Below, piece after piece: positions 28,054 to 35,984 of a stretch of DNA of 64,000 nucleotides. This stretch comes from Alphaproteobacteria bacterium. GTDB lineage: Bacteria; Pseudomonadota; Alphaproteobacteria; Kiloniellales; DSM-21159. The notes below the pieces were generated by a model, which worked only from the letters and a program-made list of their open reading frames with translations, searched no databases and was not told the origin of the DNA. The translations under genes were made by a program, and so were the position numbers. The stretch is from NCBI GenBank assembly GCA_030433005.1, contig JAUILQ010000003.1:1-64000 (forward strand). The letters are read 5' to 3'. The first letter of the stretch is position 1. Every line of letters begins with the position of its first letter.

Positions 28054-29487
28054 TCAGCGCTCGCGCAGGGCCTCGGAAGCGGTCTCGCGCAGGCGGTCGG
28101 TCAGGTAGGCCAGGATCGTGCGCTCGCCGATCCGGAAGTCGACCTGGGTCTGCATGCCGGGCAGCACGCGCACCGGCCGGCCGCCGGGCGCGGTCAGCGT
28201 CGTCGTCTCGGTGCGCACGTCGACCTCGTAGAACAGCTCGCCCGACTTCTCGTCGGCGACGGCGTCGGGCGAGATCCGCTCGACCTTGCCGGCGAGCGAG
28301 CCGTAGTTGATGAAGTTGAAGGTCTCGACCTTGACCTCCGCGGGCATGCCTTCCTCGATCGCGCCGATGTCGGCGTTGCGCACCCGGGTCTCGACGATCA
28401 GGCTGTCGCCGACCGGCACGACCTTCATCATCGGCTGGTTGGCGCCGATCGACTGGCCGGCCGAGGTGACGGTCAGGTCCTGGATGACGCCGTCGACCGG
28501 CGCGCGCAGCACCAGGTTGCGCAGCGCCGTGCTCTGCTGGGCCAGCTGCGTGCGCGCCTTCTCCCGCTCCGACAGCGTCACCGCCAGCTCGTCGAGCACC
28601 TGGCTCTCCCAGTCGCGCTGCTGCGACTCGAGATTGCTCTCGGCCTCCTTGAGCGCCGCGCGCGCCGTCGCCAGGTCGCTCTGTGCCTGGGCCAGGTCGC
28701 CGGCGGCCTCGACCACCTGGCGCTGGATCGACTGGTAGCGGATCTGCGGGAAGTAGCCCTTGTCGACCAGCGTCTGGATCGAGGCGGCCTGGCTGCGCAG
28801 GATCTCCAGGCTGTCGCGCAAGGGACCCAGGCGGTCCTGCTGGCCCTGCACCGCCTGGGCGCGCTGGGAGACCACCTCGCGCGCCGCGGCGAGGCGCGAT
28901 TCGATCGCGTTGCGCCGGGCGTTGTAGAGGTTGATCTGGGCCTGCACCGCCTCGGGCCGGCCTTCGACCAGGGCCGGGGGGAAGGCCAGCTCGCTGCTCG
29001 TCGCCTCCGCCTCCAGGCGCAGCGTCTGGGCCTCGAGCGTGTCGACATCGGCTTGCATCTGGCCGACCTCGCGCTCGGTCAGCTCGGGGTCGAGCTCGAC
29101 CAGCGGGGCGCCTTCGTTGACCAGGTCGCCGTCGCGTACGTAGAGCCGGCTGACCCGTCCGCCGACCGGATGGTTGATCAGCTTGACCTCGCCGAACGGC
29201 CGCACGACGCCCTGGCCGGTCGCGACCTGGTCGACCTCGGCGACCGCGATGTAGGCCAGGAACAGCAGGAACAGGCCCGAAAGCACGAACAGCAGGATGC
29301 GCGCCACGGGCGAGTGCTCGCGTTCGACCACCGCCTGGGAATCGGGCAGGAAGTCGACGTAGCGGGCGCGCAGGTCCTTGTCGCTCCACAGGCTCGGCAG
29401 CTTCTGGCCGCGCGGCCGCGCCACCGGCTGCTTGGCCCGGCGGGCCGGCAGGCCGAAAGAGGGTTCCTTGCGGTCGGGGTCGCTCAT
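28054..29487 (-). CDS. HlyD-family type I secretion adaptor (membrane fusion protein)
   Basis: 477 residues. Cytoplasmic N-terminus, one TM helix (about 63-83, ILLFVLSGLFLLFLAYIAVA), then a lipoyl half-motif (VRPFGEVKLINHPVGGRV), a long coiled-coil hairpin (about 130-300) and the second lipoyl half and beta-barrel (LVLRAPVDGVIQDLTV, PGMQTQVDFRIGERT). It bridges the ABC exporter encoded just upstream and an outer-membrane TolC-type channel not seen in the window. The tail LAYLTDRLRETASEALRER is typical of adaptors for RTX exporters. Confidence 0.92.
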   Translation of the reverse strand: MSDPDRKEPSFGLPARRAKQPVARPRGQKLPSLWSDKDLRARYVDFLPDSQAVVEREHSPVARILLFVLSGLFLLFLAYIAVAEVDQVATGQGVVRPFGEVKLINHPVGGRVSRLYVRDGDLVNEGAPLVELDPELTEREVGQMQADVDTLEAQTLRLEAEATSSELAFPPALVEGRPEAVQAQINLYNARRNAIESRLAAAREVVSQRAQAVQGQQDRLGPLRDSLEILRSQAASIQTLVDKGYFPQIRYQSIQRQVVEAAGDLAQAQSDLATARAALKEAESNLESQQRDWESQVLDELAVTLSEREKARTQLAQQSTALRNLVLRAPVDGVIQDLTVTSAGQSIGANQPMMKVVPVGDSLIVETRVRNADIGAIEEGMPAEVKVETFNFINYGSLAGKVERISPDAVADEKSGELFYEVDVRTETTTLTAPGGRPVRVLPGMQTQVDFRIGERTILAYLTDRLRETASEALRER

Positions 29488-29563
29488 GCCGGGGGCAGCT
29501 TCCCGCAGCTGGCCGAAAAGCTCAATTCGTCAGTAGACGGCCCGTCGGTCGGGGGCTTGCGGC

Positions 29564-32095
29564 TCACGGATTGCCGGCCTCCGCGGCCTCGTTCATGCGC
29601 GCCTTGGCGAAGGCGATGACCTCGGCCGGCGGGCCGACGCGCTCGATCCGGCCGTTCATCAGCAGCGCCACCCGGTCGGCGATGGCGAAGGGGCTGAGGC
29701 GGTGCGAGATCATGACCACCGTGCGGCCCTTCGAGGCACGCTGCAGGTTGCGCAGCAGCCGCTCCTCGGTGACCGGGTCGAGGTCGCTCGTCGCCTCGTC
29801 CAGGATCAGGATGCGCGGATTGCGGATCAGCGCCCGGGCGATGCAGAGCAGCTGGCGCTGGCCGGCCGAGAGGCCGACCCCGCGCTCGCCGAGCGGCGTC
29901 TCGTAGCCCTTCGGCAGGCGCTGGATGAAGCCGTGGGCGCCGACGAACTTGCAGACCGCGACGACGCGCTCGGGATCCTTGACGTCGGAGCCGGCCAGCA
30001 CGTTCTCGCGGATCGTGCCGGCGAACAGCTGGGTCTCCTGCGGCACGACCCCGAGCTGCTGGCGCAGGCTCGAAGGACTGAGGTGGCCGAGGTCGTGGTC
30101 GTCGTAGAGCACCCGTCCCGCAGTCGGCCGGTAGAGGCCCTGGAGCAGACGCACCAGCGTGGTCTTGCCGGAGCCCGAGGGCCCGATGATGCCGAGCACG
30201 GTGCCCTGGGGGATCGTCAGGTCGACCTGCCGCAGGATCGGCGGCAGGCCCGGCTCGAAGCCGTAGGTCAGGTCTTCGGCGACGATGCGCCCGGCCAGCC
30301 GCGGCATCGCCGAGCCGCTGCCGGGCGCCGCCTCGGTCGGCTCGCTCATGATGCCGTCGAGGCGCTCGAAGGCGGCGCGCACCTCCTGCAGCTGGACCCA
30401 GGCGACGACGACGAGGCGCAGCGGCGCCAGCGCCCGGGTCGCCAGGATGTTGCCGGCGATCAGGGCGCCGATCGTCGTCTCGCCGGCGATCACCAGCTGC
30501 GCGCCGACGTAGAGGATCAGCAGGCCGGCGAGCATCTGCAGGCCCTGGCCGACGGCGGCGACCTGGTTGCTCAGGTTGCTGGCCCGGAAGCTGGTCCAGG
30601 CCGACAGGGCGAGGCGCTGCTCCCAGCGCCGCTCGACCTCCGGCTCCAGGCCCAGGGCCTTGACCGTCAGGGCGTTCTGCATGGTCTCGGCGATCTGCGA
30701 GGATTTCGCCGCCTGGGCGCGAAACGACTGCTCGACCAGCTCCTTCTGGCGGCGGTGGAACAGGAACGACAGGCCGATGAACAGCGGCATGGCGCCCAGG
30801 GTGATCCAGGCCAGCACGGGATGGATGAAGAACAGTGCCGCCAGGAAGACGACCACGAAGGCCATGTCGACCAGGGTCATCGGCATCTGGCCGGTGAAGA
30901 AGGCGCGGATCGTGTCGAGCTGGCGCACGCGCTCGGCGATCAGGCCGCTCGGGGTGCGCTCGAAGTGGGAGAAGGGCAGGTGCACCAGGTGGTGCATGAC
31001 CTCGCCGCCGACCAGCGCGTCGAGTCGGCCGCCGGTGTGGCTGGAGATGTAGCCGCGCACGATGCGCAGGACGACGTCGAAGGCGTAGACCACGACCATG
31101 CCGAGCGCGAGCACGTCGAGCGTCGAGAGCGCCTGCTGCCCGATCACCTTGTTGTAGAGCGTCATGGTGAACAGCGGCGTCGCCAGGGCCAGCAGGTTGA
31201 GCACCAGCGAGGCCAGGATCAGCTCGCCGAGCACGCCGCGCACGCGCTTGGTCATCTTGGCGCGCCAGTCGCTCTTGTCGCGCGCCGCCGCCTCGGCCTC
31301 CTCGGGGCGGATCAGCACCGCTTCCGTCATGCCGAGGCGCGCCGCCGAGGCCGGCGGCACCTCCTCGATGCGGTCTTCCTGCGGGTCCCAGAGGCGCAGG
31401 CCGTCGGGCCCCGCCTGCTCGACCACGCGGGCCGCGCCGACCGCTTCGCTCCCGGCCTCCTGCCGGGCCTCGTGGCCGCCGGCGCGATCCGGCCCGACCA
31501 GCAGGTAGGGCGCGGGCATGGCCGCCAGAGCCCGGCCGTCGGGCGGCATGCCGGCCAGCGACAGGCGACGCACCTTGTAGCCGAGGCGCACCGCGGCCCG
31601 GCAGAACTGGTCGAGCGTCATGCCGGACGGGCTGCTCGGCACGGCCGAACGCAGGTCGGCGGCGCCGATCGGCCGGCCGTGCGCGGCGCACAGCCGCATC
31701 AGGCAGTTCGCGAGCAGGTCCGGCCGATAGACGGCAACGGCGCCCGCGCCGGGTCCCGACGGCGGCCCCCCGGCGTCGGCGTCGGTCTCGCGACCGGCCG
31801 CCGCGCGGGGCCCGCTCGGCCGGTCGCCCGCCCGGTCGCCCGCCGCGCCGTCCTCGGGCGCGCCCTGCGCCGCGGCCTCGGCATCGCCCCCGGCCACGTC
31901 GCCGGGTCCGGCGGTTTCCGACGCGTCGCTACCTTCGGTTGTTCCCTCCGGCTCGTCCGATCCACCGCCCACCGGGGCCGGGCCGTGCGGTTGCCGGTTC
32001 CACCCGCCGCCGGACAAGCTATTGGAATCGTTTCCGCTTCGCCCCTTCCAGCGCACTATGCTGTCGAGCGCGTGCGGCTCACTCTTGTCGTCCAT
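29564..32095 (-). CDS. Type I secretion ABC exporter with degenerate C39 domain
   Basis: 843 residues. A disordered, Gly/Glu-rich N-terminal extension of about 115 residues precedes a C39-like domain (about 120-280) in which the catalytic Cys-Gly context is replaced (PDLLANCLMRLC, no DCG/ECG), so it should be a substrate-binding CLD as in HlyB, not a protease. TM region about 290-570; ATPase with Walker A GPSGSGKTT near 637, signature LSAGQRQ near 742 and Walker B ILILDEATSDLD near 760. It most likely exports the RTX proteins at 1-3.8 kb and possibly a larger adhesin. It forms an operon with the HlyD-like gene (76-nt gap). Confidence 0.9.
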   Translation of the reverse strand: MDDKSEPHALDSIVRWKGRSGNDSNSLSGGGWNRQPHGPAPVGGGSDEPEGTTEGSDASETAGPGDVAGGDAEAAAQGAPEDGAAGDRAGDRPSGPRAAAGRETDADAGGPPSGPGAGAVAVYRPDLLANCLMRLCAAHGRPIGAADLRSAVPSSPSGMTLDQFCRAAVRLGYKVRRLSLAGMPPDGRALAAMPAPYLLVGPDRAGGHEARQEAGSEAVGAARVVEQAGPDGLRLWDPQEDRIEEVPPASAARLGMTEAVLIRPEEAEAAARDKSDWRAKMTKRVRGVLGELILASLVLNLLALATPLFTMTLYNKVIGQQALSTLDVLALGMVVVYAFDVVLRIVRGYISSHTGGRLDALVGGEVMHHLVHLPFSHFERTPSGLIAERVRQLDTIRAFFTGQMPMTLVDMAFVVVFLAALFFIHPVLAWITLGAMPLFIGLSFLFHRRQKELVEQSFRAQAAKSSQIAETMQNALTVKALGLEPEVERRWEQRLALSAWTSFRASNLSNQVAAVGQGLQMLAGLLILYVGAQLVIAGETTIGALIAGNILATRALAPLRLVVVAWVQLQEVRAAFERLDGIMSEPTEAAPGSGSAMPRLAGRIVAEDLTYGFEPGLPPILRQVDLTIPQGTVLGIIGPSGSGKTTLVRLLQGLYRPTAGRVLYDDHDLGHLSPSSLRQQLGVVPQETQLFAGTIRENVLAGSDVKDPERVVAVCKFVGAHGFIQRLPKGYETPLGERGVGLSAGQRQLLCIARALIRNPRILILDEATSDLDPVTEERLLRNLQRASKGRTVVMISHRLSPFAIADRVALLMNGRIERVGPPAEVIAFAKARMNEAAEAGNP

Positions 32096-32386
32096 CCGGG
32101 GATCCGACGGCTAGGGGGTGGTGGAGCGATGGGTCATTTCTTGTCGCCTGGCGCGAGAACGTGTATAGACCCCGGTGAATCCTGTCAGGTATTCTTTTGT
32201 CGCGGGAGCGATCACCAAGCAATGGGCCGCAGTCCTCGGGCACGGAAACCTGAACCATATTTCACTGTCATTGCTGCGGCGTTGATGGTAAATGGCTAGT
32301 AAATGATCGTTAGCATTTTGTGAAGCAATTGGGGTTAGGGTGCTGGCTCGCAGGGGGGCGGGCGAGCGGTCTGGAGGGTGATGCGG
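32096..32386. promoter_or_regulatory. Divergent promoter region, exporter (-) / exopolysaccharide genes (+)
   Basis: 291 bp without a supported gene. The part 32200-32340 is clearly AT-richer than the rest of the window and must contain the promoters of both directions. I could not assign -35/-10 pairs with confidence. Confidence 0.5.
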
Positions 32387-33736
32387 ATGACATGGACGGT
32401 GCGGGCTGCGTCGGTGCGCGCTGCGGTGCTGGCCTCGGTGGTTGCCATCGGCGCGCCCGGCGGCGCCTTGATCGGCGCTTCGGTCGGCGCTTCGGTCGTC
32501 TGGGCCCAGGATGCGATTCCCGCGGCGGCGCCCGAAGGCACGCCGCCCGGGCTCGGCGCCGGCGGCGGCCTGGACGGCAACAGCCTCGATCCGGAGATCC
32601 AGTCGCTGATCGAGGAGGCCGAGCAGACCCGGCCGGTGCCGACCCAGCTGCTCAACGACCTGGCGACCGGCAACGGCGACGCCAACGCGATGATCAACGA
32701 GTTCCTGGCCTCCGGCAATCCCGAGCCGCGCACCGTCGCCGTGCGCGCGATCGCGCTGTCGCTGGCGGTCGGCCGCGACCCGCGGCTCAAGGACTCGGAC
32801 CGCCGCTTCGCGCTCAACCAGTCGATCAACGACGGCATGTCCGCCTCGCTGGGCGCACCGCGAATCATGAACGTCGAGGTCGATGCCGACTTCGTGCCGG
32901 CCGAGGGCACCTTCGCCTGGGACCTCGGCGGGCTCACGACGCCGGTCGCCGACGGCTTCCAGCAGCTCACGCCCTTCAGCGCCGAGGTCGGCGGCTTCGG
33001 CATGCGCGACCGCGACCGCGTCGGCGACGGCAACGTGCTGGAGGACGTCATCGAGAACCTCGAGAGCGTCAATCTCAAGGTGCCGAACGGCCAGTACCGG
33101 GTCACGCTGCTGACCGCCGAGCAGCTGGCGTCGCGCACCACCAGTCCCTTCGGCGAAAAGTTCAAGGTCAACGGCGTCGAGTACTTTCTCGGCAAGTCCA
33201 ACGTCGGCGACTGGTTCGACACCGCCTATCTGCGCGGCGCCGGCGACGCCGTGCTCGACAACGTCAGCTACGGTGCGGCCGGCCTGTCGGTGCTGGTCGA
33301 GGTCGGCAACGGAACGCTGACGCTGGAGTTCGAGGGCGCGCGCGCCGGGACGGCCGGTGGCGGCCTCGGCAGCATCATCAGCGGCATCGTCATGGAGCCG
33401 GTCGAGCTGCCGAGCCGTCTCGACCTCAGCAACGTGCGCGGCCAGCGCCGCAACCAGAGCGTCCAGGGAGCTCAGCAGGGCCAGCAGCAGGGCGCCCGGA
33501 GCCAGCAGGCCCGTCCGGCGGCCCTGCCGCTGCCGACCCAGGCTTCGCTCGACAGCCTGCTCGAGCTCGAGTTCCGCACCCAGGCGGCGATCGCCACGGT
33601 CAGCGGCATCGCGCCGGCCGCCGGCCCGGGCGCCGGGACCGGCGCGATCGCCGGCACGCCGACGACCCGCCCCCCGGCCGCGCCGCCGCCGCCGCCGGTC
33701 TTCGTCTCGAACAACGGCGTCAGCCCGTCCAGCTGA
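32387..33736 (+). CDS. Secreted protein with galactose-binding-like beta-sandwich domain
   Basis: 449 residues with a signal peptide (probable cleavage VVWA-QDA near 43). ATG 32387 is chosen for its spacing to GGAGG (32373-32377); GTG 32378 and ATG 32381 are alternatives. The middle part (about 160-345) resembles the carbohydrate-binding beta-sandwich found next to polysaccharide lyases and esterases: FAWDLGG, VPNGQYRVTLLTAE, FKVNGVEYFLGKS, SVLVEVGNGTLTLEFEG. A Gln-rich stretch (about 350-375) and a Pro-rich tail follow. First gene of the exopolysaccharide export group, 6 bp before the beta-barrel gene. I do not recognise a named family; a role in binding or shaping the polymer is inference. 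Confidence 0.7.
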   Translation: MTWTVRAASVRAAVLASVVAIGAPGGALIGASVGASVVWAQDAIPAAAPEGTPPGLGAGGGLDGNSLDPEIQSLIEEAEQTRPVPTQLLNDLATGNGDANAMINEFLASGNPEPRTVAVRAIALSLAVGRDPRLKDSDRRFALNQSINDGMSASLGAPRIMNVEVDADFVPAEGTFAWDLGGLTTPVADGFQQLTPFSAEVGGFGMRDRDRVGDGNVLEDVIENLESVNLKVPNGQYRVTLLTAEQLASRTTSPFGEKFKVNGVEYFLGKSNVGDWFDTAYLRGAGDAVLDNVSYGAAGLSVLVEVGNGTLTLEFEGARAGTAGGGLGSIISGIVMEPVELPSRLDLSNVRGQRRNQSVQGAQQGQQQGARSQQARPAALPLPTQASLDSLLELEFRTQAAIATVSGIAPAAGPGAGTGAIAGTPTTRPPAAPPPPPVFVSNNGVSPSS

Positions 33737-33742
33737 GGCGGC

Positions 33743-35065
33743 ATGACGGCGGCAGTCCCCCTCTCACGGCGTCGCTCCGGCGGGCCCGCCCGGCGGCCGG
33801 GCATGGCCTCGCGGGCGCGACGCCTCGGCGCGCTCGGCCTCGCCGGCGGAAGCCTGGTGGCGGCCGGTCTGCTGTGCTCGACGGCCGGCCAGGCGCAGAC
33901 CGCCCGTGAAGAGGCCGTGATGAGCCGGGCCCGCCCCGACTTCGATCCGATCGGCATCGAGATCTTCTTCGACGAGGACCAGCCGGGCCCGCCGATCACG
34001 ATCTTCCCGACGATCGCCCTGCGCTCCGGCTACGACACCAACGTGTTCCGAGAGCGCGAGGACGAGAAGAGCGACCTGTTCTGGGAGATCAGTCCGAAGC
34101 TGCTGGTCACCAACACCGGCCAGGACCTCGGCCTCGAGGCCGGGATCTCGGCGACGGTGCGGCGCAACCTCGAGTACGTCAGCAACGACTTCGAGGACTA
34201 CGACGTCTACGGCCAGGCCAGCTACTTCTTCCTCGAGGACTCGGACGTCACCGGCCAGATCGGCTTCTCGCGTCTGCACGAGGACCGCAGCGACCCCGAC
34301 AGCACCGGGCCGGGCGAGAACATCAACCAGTACAACCGCTACCGGGCGATCGTCTCGTCGCGCAACCGCTTCAGCGACTTCATGGTCAATCCCCAGGCGC
34401 AGGTCTACGCCTACGACTACCTTGAGCAGGACGACCGCGACTACGTCGAGATGATCGGACGGGTCCGCGGCGGCTACGAGTTCGAGCCGGGCTACGTCGC
34501 CTTCGTCGAGCCGGGCGCCAACCTGCGCCGCTACGACCAGGAGGTCGACAGCACCGGGGCCAACCGCGATTCCTGGGGCTGGGACCTGCGCGTCGGCCTG
34601 ACCTACAACGTCAGCTCGGTGACCGGCGCGGAGGTCTACGCCGGCTATTTCCAGCAGCGCTACGAGGACCCGACGCTGGCCGACGCCAGCGGCCTGACCT
34701 ACGGCCTCAACCTGGTGTGGAACCCGCTGGACACGCTGACGGTCAACGCCGGCATCGACCGTTCGGTCCAGGAATCGACCCTGGCCGGTGTCTCCAGCAC
34801 CGTCGTCACCGCGTACACGCTGGGCCTCGACTACGAGGTGCGGGACAACCTGATGCTGACCAGCTCCGGCGGCATCACGACCTCCGACTTCGAGGGCTCG
34901 ACCCGCAACGACTTCTCCTGGAACGCCGGTGCCGGCATCGTCTACCTGGTCAACGAGTTCGCCCAGGCCGGACTCCAGGGCCGCTACTCGGTGCGCGATT
35001 CCAACCAGGAGACCAACAACTATACCGATACGGTGATCGAGGCGAACCTGACGCTTCAGTACTGA
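33743..35065 (+). CDS. Outer-membrane beta-barrel protein (BBP2-like) of exopolysaccharide export
   Basis: 440 residues, signal peptide (hydrophobic stretch ALGLAGGSLVAAGLLCS, cleavage near AGQAQ). The mature protein is a series of amphipathic strands rich in Tyr/Asp/Asn (ITIFPTIALRSGYDTNVF, NPQAQVYAYDY, TGAEVYAGYFQQRYED) and ends in the aromatic strand IEANLTLQY, as expected for an outer-membrane barrel. Proteins of this type sit beside Wza/Wzc genes in alphaproteobacterial polysaccharide clusters. Located between the secreted protein and wza-like genes. Confidence 0.85.
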   Translation: MTAAVPLSRRRSGGPARRPGMASRARRLGALGLAGGSLVAAGLLCSTAGQAQTAREEAVMSRARPDFDPIGIEIFFDEDQPGPPITIFPTIALRSGYDTNVFREREDEKSDLFWEISPKLLVTNTGQDLGLEAGISATVRRNLEYVSNDFEDYDVYGQASYFFLEDSDVTGQIGFSRLHEDRSDPDSTGPGENINQYNRYRAIVSSRNRFSDFMVNPQAQVYAYDYLEQDDRDYVEMIGRVRGGYEFEPGYVAFVEPGANLRRYDQEVDSTGANRDSWGWDLRVGLTYNVSSVTGAEVYAGYFQQRYEDPTLADASGLTYGLNLVWNPLDTLTVNAGIDRSVQESTLAGVSSTVVTAYTLGLDYEVRDNLMLTSSGGITTSDFEGSTRNDFSWNAGAGIVYLVNEFAQAGLQGRYSVRDSNQETNNYTDTVIEANLTLQY

Positions 35066-35163
35066 ACGGGGCGTGCCGGGATGCGTGGAAACGAACGCAC
35101 CCGCCCGGGAGTTTGACAGGCGCGAGGATCGGTCGACAACGAGCTGTCTGCGAGGGAAGAGTC

Positions 35164-35745
35164 ATGAAGAGTTTGAGAATGCTGGCGGTCGCGCTGGCCT
35201 GTGCGGCAGTCCTGGCGGGCTGCGCCGGGGACGGCGGCGACGGCGCGGCGACGGCGGGCACGGCGCCGCAGGCGGTCGACATCAACCAGACCTACAAGCT
35301 GGACAGCGGCGATCGCCTGAGGATCAACGTCTTCGGGCAGCCCGACGTGTCGGGCGAGTTCGAGATCGATTCCAGCGGCGCCATCAACTACCCGCTGCTC
35401 GGTCCGGTCGAGGCCAAGGGCAAGACGATCCAGAGCCTGACCCGGACGATCCGCGAGGAACTCGACGCCAACTTCATCGCCGACCCGCGCGTCAACGTCG
35501 AGGTCGTGAACTTCCGGCCCTTCTTCATTCTCGGCGAGGTCAACGCACCGGGCCAGTACCCCTACACCTCGGGTCTGACCGTGCGCCAGGCGGTGGCTCT
35601 GGCCGGCGGCTACACCCGGCGTGCCAGCAGCTCCGGCATCGAGCTGATCCGCCAGACCGAGGAGGGCGCGGTGACCTACGAGGTGGCGGAGGATTCGGTG
35701 CTGATGCCGGGCGACACGCTCGAGGTGCCGCGCCGCTTCTTCTGA
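35164..35745 (+). CDS. Wza-like polysaccharide export lipoprotein
   Basis: 193 residues. Lipoprotein signal with lipobox LAGC (C20). Poly_export domain (DSGDRLRINVFGQPDVSGEF) and one SLBB domain (FFILGEVNAPGQYPYTSGL). Shorter than E. coli Wza (379), as in many alphaproteobacterial homologues, which lack the C-terminal amphipathic helix; the barrel protein upstream may supply the outer-membrane pore. The intergenic region 35746-35984 before wzc is AT-rich and probably holds a promoter. Confidence 0.9.
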   Translation: MKSLRMLAVALACAAVLAGCAGDGGDGAATAGTAPQAVDINQTYKLDSGDRLRINVFGQPDVSGEFEIDSSGAINYPLLGPVEAKGKTIQSLTRTIREELDANFIADPRVNVEVVNFRPFFILGEVNAPGQYPYTSGLTVRQAVALAGGYTRRASSSGIELIRQTEEGAVTYEVAEDSVLMPGDTLEVPRRFF

Positions 35746-35984
35746 GGCCTCGCCGTAAAAGGTGTCTTAAGCCTTGCCTGAAATACTAATAAATCGGGAG
35801 TTGTGGCGGCCAAGGCTTGGGTCGACCTGCGGAGCGCTGGAAAATCTTCGCTGATCGCAGTATTTAACTATAGAGCAAAGAAAATACGGCACAACTGAGA
35901 GGTGTTGGCCCCTTCGTCGGGCGGGGCGAGCCGGCGAGACGGTGACGGCGAATTGGGCAGGAACGTGAGTTGGAGCGCGACCCG

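Noticed and set aside
32129-32299. 56-codon + strand ORF with three Cys between the exporter and the exopolysaccharide genes (possible secreted peptide)
   Set aside because: Poorly spaced ribosome site, no leader/GG motif, no hydrophobic signal; lies in a promoter region. Too weak to call.
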